Assembly: GCF_002775205.1 (NCBI RefSeq)
Contig: NC_036458.1
Location: 25,221,868-25,285,867 of the forward strand
Reading direction: 5' to 3'
DNA from: Xiphophorus maculatus
Lineage: Eukaryota; Chordata; Actinopteri; Cyprinodontiformes; Poeciliidae
Length of the DNA stretch: 64,000 nucleotides
Shown: piece after piece, positions 1 through 12,900 of the stretch
Layout: the number at the start of each line of letters is the position of its first letter
How positions within the stretch are numbered: the stretch's first letter is position 1
Made by a program: the position numbers and the translations under genes
Notes under the pieces: generated by a model
Told to the model about the DNA's origin: nothing
Seen by the model: only the letters and a program-made list of their open reading frames with translations
The model's database searches: none

Positions 1-232
1 GCCGACAATCGGCTGACAGCTCTAAGATCCTGTCGTGTGCGCTGGGCATTAAACTAAGGAAATGAGGAAGGGAGGAGTCAGTGGAGAGCACCGGAGTTGA
101 GCCTTTTTCATTCAGTGTCATTAGCTGAAAGAGAAAAAGGTCGGAAGAGACGATAATGCCGATAATTAAAATGACGTCAGTAGTTTTAATTTATCGTACG
201 ATTAATTGATTTATCGTTTATCGCGACAGGCC
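1..232 (-). mobile_element. hAT-like non-autonomous element, one end, cut by the window edge
   Basis: This is the reverse complement of the left end of the complete element at 15123-16347. Both share the run of ATCG/TTATCG motifs, the GCGACAGGCC terminus and the GAGCCTTTTTCATTC block, with some divergence. The terminus lies at about 232. The target duplication cannot be checked because the other end is outside the window. It lies in an ap2a1 intron. The stretch 233-944 shows nothing else I recognise. Confidence 0.75.
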
Positions 233-944
233 AACATATAAGAGTCAAATTATTATATTGACCACGATTGTGCTTTTGGAATATCATAAACCAAGCTTAT
301 TATGAACGCATTCCGTTTGACTGCAGTTAACCACAAACTCCTTTACAGCTGGTGGTTTCTCATTGTACCATAGTCCTGTGATGGCTTTTTTAGTTGGAGA
401 AAGCAGTTTTACACAGTACTCATCATATTTTTGAATTGTCATGTGCAACACACCCCAAATAGTGTCCTACATGATCTGGGTATTCCATATCCTATTTTTT
501 TCCAAAGTAAAACATATGTTATACCAGTATCCAGTTAACTTTTGACAGAATTAGAATATTTGTGTCTATCTGACCAGAGTCAGATAGAGGCCTTGGGACC
601 TTCTCTTCCCAATCTTCTTTCTTCGATAAGTTTTTAAAAATCAACTCCCTTGTGACCAACTACCTTTGGAACACAAAAATAATATTTATCTTTCTCTGTA
701 TTAGAATGTTGGAACAACTGTATCAGACACAGACTTTAGGCATTTTTATGCTGGATCAACAGATGTAAATGGGCTGCATTTATATCCTGACCCCCAACTG
801 CATTGCGTGACGTCGGTACTACGTCATCTGCGACCCAGCATTAGGATTCCATTGATGTCAAGGTGACAGCGAAACAATCCACCCAATATGATGGAACATC
901 TTAATCCACACAAAGCATCGCATATTGATGCAGAGTAAACTCAC

Positions 945-3900
945 CTAGGTTCTGTCTGTACTCTGACTTGATGCCAATCTGCAGAAGTTGATTTTCGAAC
1001 AGAACCCCATTGTTCTTGCAGACAAACCTGGAGGGAGACAATTCATTTGTTAAAATGTACTTTCATGTTTACATCACCATGTGTTCTTATTGTATCCCTG
1101 ATATGGATGCTGTAATCTTTCAGACAGCAGTCCACCAGAGGAGGAGAGTGTTGCAGAACGTGGTAATCATAGCTTCAGTTGCTATTTATCTACACTAAAG
1201 CGGAGGGCAAAAAAATCTAAGAAAAATTGAATGATTGACAATAGTCAAACAACTTAAATAGAAGTAAATTTAAGCAAAAATGATGAGAATTATTGTTTTG
1301 CTTTAAAGAATTTGGATCAATTTTATCTTGAATATGAAATTAAAACTGGACAGCAAAAGGTGGACAAGTAAGAGATATTAGGTGCAGCCCTAATGCCTGG
1401 TTCACACGGCAAGAATTCAAAATTGCACATTTTCAAAACATGATTTTTTAAAACGTGACAATAAAAAAAGAATCTTAGCTACAACAGGTTTGGTCGTACA
1501 GTGTGTGGTTTCCAGGTGATTTCACTCACCAATGTTCAGATGTCTAGCAGAAAATCCCATAGAAAATCGATTATGTTTTTTTTTTTTTGAGGGATAGAAA
1601 AATTATACAAAAAGAACAGTGTTGCAGTAAAGAAGTGGGGATGGCAGTGCTCAACTTGTTACACTACCAAAGTGAGGCGAGTCCTGTTTTTTCTTTTTGT
1701 CCACAGCAACGCCAGAAAAAGAGTAGCCATAACAGCTGTTCTGTGTTTTGGATTCCTGTCTGTGTTTATATTGTCTTGCTTTCCGATTAGCTGCACGTCA
1801 CATTCAACATGTTGCATTATTGGTCAAGCCAATCCATTACACTGAATATCCTCCCATTTTAGATTGATGCAGTCCAGACGTCTTTCTGATCGGAACAGAT
1901 CACTCTTAACACACCAGGAATATCTCTTAAGGTTATCCTAAGAACCATCCTGAAAATCAGGGTGTTCATAAGATTGTCTGAAGGGGAGAAGCTGCACAAA
2001 AATTGGCAAATCTTGCCGGGTGAACTGGGCATAAACTACATAGCTGTAATTGGAATTACAAGTGAAGTTGTGGTGGAATATTGGCAAACAAAGCATCTAA
2101 AAGACGGGTTAGAACCCTGCCTAAAAGATGATTACTGAACACTGCAAAATGTACAGAAGACAACCTTACTTGTTAAGAAGCTCCTCTGCTTCAGATAAAG
2201 GAGGAGCAGGATCCTCAGAGGGAGGAGCAGAGCTGAGAGACCACAGGACAGCACAGGGATGAACAGGCAGCCCAGAGATGAGCAAACAGGATAATCCAAA
2301 AACAAGACGAAGAAGAGATGGGAGATCACAAAGCCATTGTTTTAACAGGACAGCAACAAAGAATCGAGAGGAGCCACAGGAGGGGAAGACAGAGGGACAA
2401 GGGAATAAAATGCAGAGGTTGTTAGTAAAAGCATTTTAACCCAAAATATGACATAATTAAACCCATTTAGTTAAACAGTTGTGCAACCCATTGGCATGTA
2501 CTCTACATATGTCTGGTAAGTCTCTCAAGCTTTACAGCTGTGCTGAAGCAAATGGAAAAGGAATGAAAGGAATAGATATTGTTTGAGTCATTAATTCTGC
2601 ATTCTATATGCAGACTTCCCTGTACTGTGACAGCGTTCAAAGTTTCATGCCATGAACTGCATTTTAAAAAGAAAAAACATGCAGGTGTCTCCATAGCTAT
2701 TGCTGGATTTCAAGCAATTCATTCTTCTGTTTACTGTGTGATTGCCTGATTAGAGAGGACACGAATCTTTTAGACTTAGTAGGAAAATGGGATTAATAAA
2801 GCAATGAAAACAGCTAATGCATAAATAAGCACGAAGAACTAAAGATTAAAGAGGTCCACCAATACGAGTCTTTTCATTTTTGATGGGATACAAATATTTA
2901 AAATGCAACATGGCTAGTACCTATAGTAGCTATTTTTCTGCCATTTTGTCTCATTCTCAATTGTTTTGGCCTGTTATTAAAATTTTGTTGCCATCTTTCA
3001 GATGAAACATGGAGACTTCTGATGTTCTGTTATGTAAATGCACTCTTATTCATGGAAACACCAGGATTATCTCTTTATCACGAGTCAGATGAGATAAATC
3101 ACTGGCTCTAGAAAAGAAAAGAAAAGCTTCAAGTAAAGCATTTGTATTTGGATGGATGCAGTGTTGAGCCAAAGTACTTGGGGAAAAAAACCGCACAATT
3201 ATCAAAAACTTACTTTTTCTAAATTAATACAACCCAAGTAGAATGAGTTGGAGAGACTTTTCAACTACAAATTCCAAATAACTTACTCAAAGTGTTAATA
3301 GTAATGTGATGAAAACTGATTTAAGTCATTTTACCATTTACAGTTTCCAGTTCCACTGATACAAACCAAAATAAAAACCCTAGGAGAAATGCTTTGTCAG
3401 TTTGAGAGATGTTTCTACTTTGTAAACGGTGTGTCTAGCTGCTGAACTTCTCTCTGATATGATTGACCTTTGTTAACTTTTAAAAGAGCCCAGCAGCATT
3501 AAATTGTAATTTGACTCCACCGTGTCTCCTAAATCTTTCCAACAGCTATATCTTCTTAATACATCAGCCGATCTGCACCAGATTTTTTTTTGTGCGTCAT
3601 CAGGTTGCTGGAGCTCCTGCGGTCACCATGAGGCTGGAGGGCCTCCAATGCTGCTTGCAACTTTAATTTTAATTGTATTTTTTATATTAAACTATTTAAA
3701 CCAACAACTTCATAGTTGTTGGTTTAAATAACATTTCACTGACAATGTCTTCCCATATTATATATAATTACTCTAATATTTTACATTTCTGTCAACTTAA
3801 CGTCTTTTAATACGAAAACACGGTGGGTCGCTGGTGGACCGTCTCCGTGCCCCGACCACCGGGCTTAGCTAGTTTTCTGGAGGAAACCCCGTAGTTGCCT

Positions 3901-6900
3901 TAAAAAGTAACTTCATCTATGATAACTCCTTGAAAACTTAAACTTTGTTACTTTACTGATTACTTGATTTTAAAGGCAACTTTGTTAGATTACAAGTTTC
4001 TTTATTAGTTAGTTTCAGCAGTTGCCTACAACAGTTGGGGAACATGATGGAATGGATAATATTGGGCGTTTTCATATTTGCCATATTATAATTTATAATA
4101 TGAGAAAAATATCTTGTACTAGCAGATTATTTCACTTGTAACTAGTACTATTTCATCAAAATCAAGAATTTCTTGACTTGGAACCAGCCCGTATTTTCTA
4201 CTGAAAATTGACTTGTACGTTAGCACACTTGAATTAAAACAAAACTAAGAAATTTCCACTAGAAACTAGACCAATAAAACTTGATGAGATTGTGTTTTTT
4301 ACCGTGCATGACTTTTCACAAAACTCCTTACACCATCAACTTAGCCATTTTTAAATTTGAAAAAAAAAAAAGAGTAACAAAGACATATTGTTACATATAT
4401 TGTTTGAGAAAAACAAACAAAAAAAAAACTAAAACTTTGTGCAACTGGTGTCCAAAATGTGTCAGATGGAAAGAAGTGCAACCAAAAACAATTAACCAAA
4501 GGTTTTCTTTCATGACAGCTGATTATGGCAATGTTGCTGTTCAGAGGGAATAACCATCACCACATCAGATGTCTAAATAAAGCTAATGTGCTGGTAAGGC
4601 TTGCCACTCAGTAAGACAGCATAATTATACAGGCTAGTTTAACAATATGAATTGACGAGGTGCCACGTTTGTATTTCTTGATTAAGTCTACTACAGGGAC
4701 CTTACTCCGAGTCACCAGAACCCTCCACCAAAAGAGGATCGGAGGTCTCAGGGGGTTGTTCCAGATCTCTGTCAGTATACAATCACGATAGAGGACAGGG
4801 AACAAACACACAGTCAAGTCAAAACACACACACACACAAAGAGGGAAATAAGAGAAAGGGGAAGGAGAGAAAAAGACGAAAGACAGTCACATACAGAGCA
4901 AGATAACAAATCAACAAGTGTTACAGATCTGCCAACCCTGAAGTCTAAATCAGTGATCAGTCCTCCAATCAGATTGCTACAGAAAAGTTTCTCTTTTGTC
5001 CTAAGGTTTACCTTACACGACCTCAAGTTGAAGAAAAATAAAATGAGTCCTGACAGAGAACTTTATGTTGAAGGTATTTCAGTTTTCTGGCCAGTATAGG
5101 AGACTAGCATCATAGGTCTCTGATTAAACCAACAGTGTCACACAACCTACGCTACTTTAAAGACAAACAGAAGCTTTTATTTTACTTAATTCTAATTTTC
5201 TGAATAAAGAACTGGTTGGTGACAAGAATCAGAATTTAAAATAAACTCTCCCTGACCACCGGTCAGTCTGGCTGGATCTGGAAATGTTAACAGCCTCAGT
5301 GAGGAAAATGGTTTATGATCCCAAAGGATTGCATATAGAAACTCATACAGTCCTGTTGATCATGCCAAATCAATAATATAATCTGACAAAGACTTTAAAA
5401 TGTCAATTCAAGGTGGAGAATTGCTTTGACTTTGTTTTAAACTGCTTGTCAAGTTGAAACAAAGACAAAATGATTTGGTTTTAGAATTATGTCTTTATAT
5501 GTCCCTCAGATATAATTAATGATATCTCACAACAGAAAGGCAATAACAAAATATCTTCAATGTTATTTATAATCCTTAAGGAAAATTTTAAATAAATCTG
5601 GCCAAAGCTTTAGAAAAACGAGAAACTGGAAATTGACAGTCTGATCCATGCAGCTCCAATAGTTAAAACATTAGAGCCACAGCTTTTGTTTAAGGGACTT
5701 TAGACTCCAGCAGTGCGTAGGCAGTGTGCTGTTTGGATTTTAGCTTTAAACCTTCAGCTCATTTAACTTCGATCTAGAACTAGACTGCATAATAAGATGA
5801 CTCCAACACCACCTGTATGAGCAAGGTTCATGAAAATATTAGTGGTTCAGAAATGAAGGCCAGGAGGAAACCTGATTTGAAGTTCATTCTTTAATGACTT
5901 TTGGACTGATAATCTTCAGGTTGACAGGTCTGAATGAGACAAAGATAAACCAAAGACATACAGAGCCAACAGACTCACAACACAACCAACACAAACACAC
6001 TAATCTATAAACACCAACAGACCACAGCCTGTTGGTGACCTCAGCCAGACATCCACTTTTTTGACAAGTGAATGTCAAAAAATTTGCATATTGTTACTTT
6101 TGTCACTCATTTCAGAAATACTGGAATTCATATTTACTTCATAGTAGGGGTTGCACCAACTAGTCGACTAGTTGATTCTTTACTCTGCAATAACTTTTTA
6201 TGGGGCTACTCAACTAGTCGCAATCACGTAACAAAACTGAATTTTCAAAAAAAAAAAATGACAGATGAACTAAGTGAGTTCATCAAACAGTTCAAATTGT
6301 TTACAAATGTAAATTTAAAAAAGGGTACTGCAAACTCCAGCAAACGCTATACTGCAGGTGTCTCAAACTCCAGTCCTCGAGGGCTGCAGTCCTACAGTTT
6401 TTAGATGTGCCACAGGTACAAAACACTGGAATAAAATGGCTTAATTACCTCCTCCTTGTGTAGATCAGTTCTCCAGAGCCTTGCTAATGACCTAATTATT
6501 CTATTCAGGTGGTGCAGCAGAGGCACATCTAAAAGTTGCAGGACTGCGGCCCTCGAGGACTGGAGTTTGAGACCCCTGCTATACTGGATTAGGGGCATTG
6601 CATGTCACAGGCGCGGCGCCCTGCATATAAAAAGGCTGTAAATCGCGGTAGTCTAGGGTTCGACTCCCAGGCTTTGTTCCCTTGGCCACGTCTCTCTCTC
6701 CTGCCCCTCTTTTCTTAGCCCCCTTCCTGTCAGATTACTGTCAAAGAAAGGCCACTTCTTAAAAAAAAAAAAAAAAAGAATAAAATAATAATTAAAAAAA
6801 CACTAGGGCAGTACTGGTATGATGTCACGCTTTTAATCCATCCAACTGATCAGTGTCACCCTGTGTGTTGAAGCTTCTAAGCTGGCAGCTTCATGCTTTT

Positions 6901-9900
6901 ATAAAAACACTATTTTACAACATCTTTAAATGAAGTTCAGAATACATTCTGAGGATCTGACATAGGCTATATGTGCAGCCATCTGCATGTCCGCTCATCC
7001 TGCAAAGTCAGCGAGCCGCTGCTGAGTCAGCGGAATGTCCTGCTACACATTGGGGCAGGGGAGCAGCACTGAATTTAATTGTAGTCAATGCGTTGCAAGA
7101 CTGCAATTATGAACGTGATGCGCTCATAATTGCAGTTCATACATTTTGTTTATGATCATCACAACCAGCTGGTGTTCAGAAAAAAAGTCAGTCTCTATTT
7201 TGTGCAGCTTTTCAGACCACCTCTGCTCCGCTGCTAATGAAGTCTGAGATAATGTTCTGATTCTTGTTCTTTTAATTCTGCATAACAGACTTAGGCTTAA
7301 TATTAGCTGAGATTTTCTTCAATATGTGCTGTGAATTTTCCAAACAAAGCCTGTAAGTTGCTGTGAAGTATTTTTGCTTACGTTTTTATTATGTCACTGC
7401 AGCTAGTCAACGTCAACTCGACTTTTAACCCATTGTAGTCAACTTTAAAATATGTTGTTCAACCCCTACTACATAGTGAAACATTTTAAGCTTTTTGTCT
7501 TGCAATCTTAATGATTAAGATTAAAAGCAGTTAATAAAAACCCAAAATTCAATCTCAGAACATTTTGATTTTGCAAAAACAGTTTAACCATATTCATTGA
7601 AAGTCAAGTGGAAGGAAAAATGTTGTGTTAATGTTAGATGGGCCTAACCAGAACCCCATAGAAATGCTATGGAGAATGGTCAAGAGGAAAATGAGAGACA
7701 CCAGAAGGAACAAAGCAAGTCACCTGAAAGCAGTCATGTGTAACTGGTAATTAATCTATAAAAAAATATGTATAATTTAAGAGTTTCACTTTCTGAAATG
7801 ACTGAAATTTTTTAAAACTTTTTCCAGACACTCATTTTTGGAGCTGTACTTGAACACTGGTCAACATCAACAGCACATGGCGTGCTGTATATGTGATGGT
7901 CCAGTATGAGAGCTGCTATTTATGAATGCTAAGGATAATTAGGAGTGACGCAAACAGAAAAACACATCTGTTCATGTCCACTTGTAGTAGTTTTTTTAAA
8001 GTTATTTTGCTCTTCTAAAAAACGCTGCAATAGCCTTAGTGGGATTTTCCTTCAAGAAAGGAGTGCTGCTTTAAGAAACTTTACAGTGAAATCCTTTTAG
8101 TGGAACAGATGTACAGCAGGTAATTCCCTCCTTACTGGACGGAATTTTGCTTCTTTTTTGGTTACACTCTCAATAGTGCATTTCTCTTAAGAAGATTAAA
8201 TCGTTCAGACTAGCTTGTGACCAATCAGTCATTACATGAATAACATAAATAACTAGAGGTGCAGTCATTCATACTGGACTTTATCTGGACGATTCTGAAC
8301 CTGCTGATGAACAGAGTAGGATTTTCACCTGAGGAAGCCGTCATCGTTCACTGCGCCAGAAGATGCAGTGGGTCCCGCCTCTGAAAAAACATCCACCAGT
8401 AGACTGCCTGAGCTGGCTGGAGCGCTAACTGGAACCGCAGAACGAATCCCCAGCAAGTCAGCTGATGGAGATGGGGTAGACTGGAAAACATGGAGACATG
8501 GAGTACAATCTGACCAGGGAAGGGGCTGGTAGAAAACAAAGGAAACTTACTGCATTAGAGGCAGCCATGACTGATGGGTCCGGTCCCCGTTCTCCTGCTC
8601 CATTCAACTCGCCGCTCTCTCTTTTGCTGTCTTCTAGCTCAGTTACAGAAACTGCCCCTGGCCCCTTCTTCTTCTTTAGCTTAGCGAGAATTGATGACTC
8701 CCTTTCAGGGAATGGAGGCATCTCTTCCAAAACAGTGGCCTGAGAGAAAGGAGACCAAAACCTTTGCAAGTGGAATTCTTTTACACGGCTGAGTTTGATC
8801 AAAGCGGGCGGTTGGAGCTACCAGGACATCCGTGCTGGCAATAGAAGAGAGCTTCAAATACTCCACAGCTCGCTGCTGCAGTTCAACATCTGAGTTGCGG
8901 ATCTGGCTATCGCAGCGCAACACCTCCTGGATTGTGGCCTTAGTTTCTGGGAACAGGTTAATAAACTTGATGTAAGCCGACAGAAGAAGGGCACGGGTCG
9001 GCACAGAGCACAGGTGGAACTTAGAGTGGAGAAGGTTGAACTGGACCAGGGGACTAGAGAAAAAAAAAACAACAAGGTAAACATTAAGCCTCAAATATCA
9101 GATGTGTACAGAGAAGTACAAAATGGAACGTACCTGGACCGGGGGTCCCCAGCAATCAGATTCCCAAATTCTCCCAGAATGTAGCCTCCAACCTTCACCA
9201 TATTCTCATGGCATGCCGGGGCTTGCAGGGCCTACAACAAAATCATCCCACTTTCATATATTTAAGCTAAAAGAGCTTTTTAATAGCTTGGTTGTTTGAA
9301 CGTGAATGGAAGAGTGGTTGACCAAGACATTATTAAACATCTGATGAGCATGTTGAGTTATGTCTGCGCTAAGAAACATTTTTTAACTTCTAGTGTTGCC
9401 TCTACCACTACAGCTCTAGTGCCCTAAAGATTTACATTGTAAGCAAAAGCAAAGTGTTAAATGCATTTCTTTACAAATGGAAGTCAAAGAACTCAAGTTT
9501 GGATGGATAAATAATGGTTGTTGATTTCATTCAGCAAACTACACCTGTCACACTGGTAAAATGGTCATTATACAGCAAAACTAAGAAATGTAAATTTTAT
9601 ACTAGAAACTGAAAGCATTTTTTTTTTCAGTTAATAGCAAGTACTGCCAAAAAGCTCTAACCACCACCACTCCTTGGTATTTAAAGTTACTTTTTCAAAG
9701 TAACTATCCCATCACTGATCACATTGTAACAAAACCACTATGTTTGTTTTTTTCTGAATAAATACATTAAAGAGTAAATGTATCAAACTGTTTTGTAGAA
9801 CAGTTGCTGTTATTTCATTGTTGAAATTATTCTGAATCTCCAGTTTAAAACTGATTTTGGGCAGTATCATGCTGGTTTAAGGTGTGGTTGAAATTAGTAA

Positions 9901-12900
9901 ATGGAAAGGGGTGTGTGCGTCTGCACAAACGGAGAGGGAGACACACACCGTCAGATCTGTGCAGCGGGGAGATTTGACTTGATTGAATGTTTAGAACACG
10001 TTAAAAAAAAATTTAAAAAGACATAAAACAACAATCAAAGTTCGCCCCAGCGCCGCAGAACGTGCACTTAGAAATCAGATCGGAGATTGCACCCAGGAAA
10101 CGCCGCCCGGTGCAAGAGGACACCACCGAGGGGAAAGAAAGACGCTCCGGGTGAGATCAGGACTTTACTTTTCTTTTGGGGAATTTTTGGTGGGGGGGAT
10201 GCTGGGGGAGAGGTTTGACGTTTTGGATTTTTCATTTAGGATTGGGACTTTGGATAAAAACAGAGAAAAACTTCCAGGACTTTGTTTTGTTTTTTGAGGA
10301 TATGGAACTCCTTTGCAGACATTATTCTCTTTAAAGAAAGAACGGGAAATTTTGGACATTTAATTATTTAGGTTTTTTTGCTGATATAAACAGTGATTTA
10401 AATCTAACCTATAATTATTTTTTGAGGGATTTTTGGTTACTGATCTATTTATCAGAATAACTATTATTATTTCTTAGTATTGTGATTTCTTTGAATAAAT
10501 CATTGTTGCCAAAAATCAACAAATTTCATATTGAGTGGTTGGATATTTATTTTCTTATCAAATTAAATGGTGTAACATATTTTACCTGATTCCTGTGACA
10601 AATCCCCTTGACTATATTGTGAGTTCCACTTTAAATCAAGCTGAATTTTACAACATGACTATATCAGACATGAAAAATTGGAACAAAAATTGGCCACAAA
10701 ACCTTAGTGCATCAGTAAAATATTGCTGTTGATAAATTATTTGGCAGAGGTACCTCAAAGACTGTCTTGGCGGCGTAGCCTTGAACATCATCTCGGTTGA
10801 TCACGATCTGAATGACCCGGTACCAAACCTCTTCGCTGACATAGTCCCCGGCAATGCGGATGAGGTTAAGAATTGTGTCTACATACCAGGAGTAATCCAC
10901 AGCGTACTTCTCTGCAAGGATGGCTACTTTCAGCACCTACATGGAAACAGTACAAGTCTGTCAATGTTTGGGCAACTCCACTCTCAGTGTTGGCATCAGT
11001 GTTGCCAACATTTTATGTGACGCCATCCATTTAGTTGTTTCCGTACTCCAATTGAATTGTTCCTATTGCTTGTGATTTCAACCATTCTGCACTCTCTGCA
11101 TCAACAGTTTTTCAGCTACTGTTGTTGCAGTTTAATACTGCATCATGAGTATTAAACAAATCCAAATATCGGACTTGCTTAATAAAATTATGAGTGATTG
11201 ATATATCTCCAAAGCAAAACCTTCTCTTGGTAAAGCAAATCTTAATCTTGTTTTTCTATGCTTGAAGTATAAACACAATGTTTAGAGGCAACCTGTAATT
11301 AGGACAAAAAAACCTCACAGGAAAGTCATCGTTTGGGTTGGTTACTCTCGAGGCTACAGACTGTTGCTCTGTGCCAGCCACATGGAGTTGGCATCAACTG
11401 AGTGTCCAGCAATTTTGCTATTCTGCCAAAATAACCAACATAAAATGATTCCTTTATTGAAGTCACTCACCTTTGCTTACTTTCACTGATTACAGTTAAT
11501 GTATTATATACTGAAGAAAAAATTAATAATACTCATATTCCCATTCGAGTTAGACTCAAAGTGAATCAGAGTAGTTGGTGGTAATCTACTTAATTCACAA
11601 ATTCTTCAGGGCATCATTGTCTCACACGCACCATCTCTTCTCTGATGGAATAGTCCGCTGTCTCCAGGTAGCTCAGCATCTCTGCTACAATCTGCTTAGC
11701 GTTGCTGCGATCACACATAGCATAAAGCAGATCAGCCGCCCGCTGTCGAACACTTACATCTCTTTCAGTCTAAAAGAAAAAAATTGAAAATAAATTGAAG
11801 GTCAGCATGCGCATCTGTTCTCCATTATAGATATAAATAAGTATTGTTTGTGTGAGGCAGCACCTTGAGTGCATTGATAACGGTCTCGATGTGAGTCTTG
11901 ACAGCTTCGTGGGAGAACTCTGAGCTGGCCAGAGTACACATGCTTTCCAGAGCTAGATAACGTAGATTGGTCTCTCTGTGTTGCAGGAACTGGCCAAGTT
12001 GGTTGCAAGCTCGCACCAGAAGGTTTGGCTCACTGGCAAACAAAAAAAGATTGCTTCACAAACAGCACAGCTAAGCTATAACTACAGATATTATACATAA
12101 AGTGTAAAGTAGGGGCAGGTGACATACACCTACACACTCACACACATAAAACATCATCATGTCACAAAGAAATAAAACTAAACTACAATGTAAAACCCAA
12201 AACTATTACAACCCTGAGAGCCATAAGCCAACTTTCTGCTACCTTAAATCTCCTGTCATGTAGCTGCAAAAAATAAAACAATAACTTACCTGTCATAGTG
12301 GATGATAAGTGATATAGCCTCAAACAAGATGGCGTTCTTGGCATTGGAATGCTGCACCTTCTTAGATTTGGGTGGCTCCTGAGCCTTATTCAGGATAGTC
12401 TCCAGACACTCTACCAGACGGCCTTTGACTGCACCATCTTCTGGTGGAGGGTAACACTGCAGTAATCGCAGCAGTTTGCAGGACAGCCAAGGGGCAGGTA
12501 CAAAATAATAGGTATAATCCTGCAGATCCGTTGAGGCTGATGACACAATCTGTGGGCAAAAAGAGAAAAAAACAAAGCCTCTTACATATTACAAAAAATA
12601 ATTCTTTCAAAAAAATTTACTGGCATCTTTTAAGGCACAGTGGGAGGAGATGATGGCCTATTAGCAAATGCTCATGTGGGCCCTCTGTATTATAAAGAGG
12701 TTCAACTTTATCATTCAATCAGGGATGAGTCAAACCAAATGAGAAGAATAACTGTGTTCAAATGCCAAAAAAGAAATATAATACAAGGTCTTGCAACATT
12801 CAGGCTGCCCCTCACAGAGGTACAACCAGTTAAGAAAGGAGTTTGCCTTTTTACAACAGAAGACCAACAAGCCTCTGCTCTAAAGCCATACAGGAGATGG

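Larger units (their letters stand above)
6145..7468. mobile_element. hAT-type element with TAGGGGTTG termini and near-perfect 8-bp TSD
   Basis: It begins TAGGGGTTGCACCAACTAG and ends with the complement (CAACCCCTA). The flanks are CTTCATAG (6137-6144) and CTACATAG (7469-7476), an 8-bp duplication with one mismatch, as hAT elements make. No transposase is visible. Two younger repeats are nested inside, a MITE at 6355-6578 and a tRNA-type SINE at about 6590-6785. It lies in an ap2a1 intron. Confidence 0.75.
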
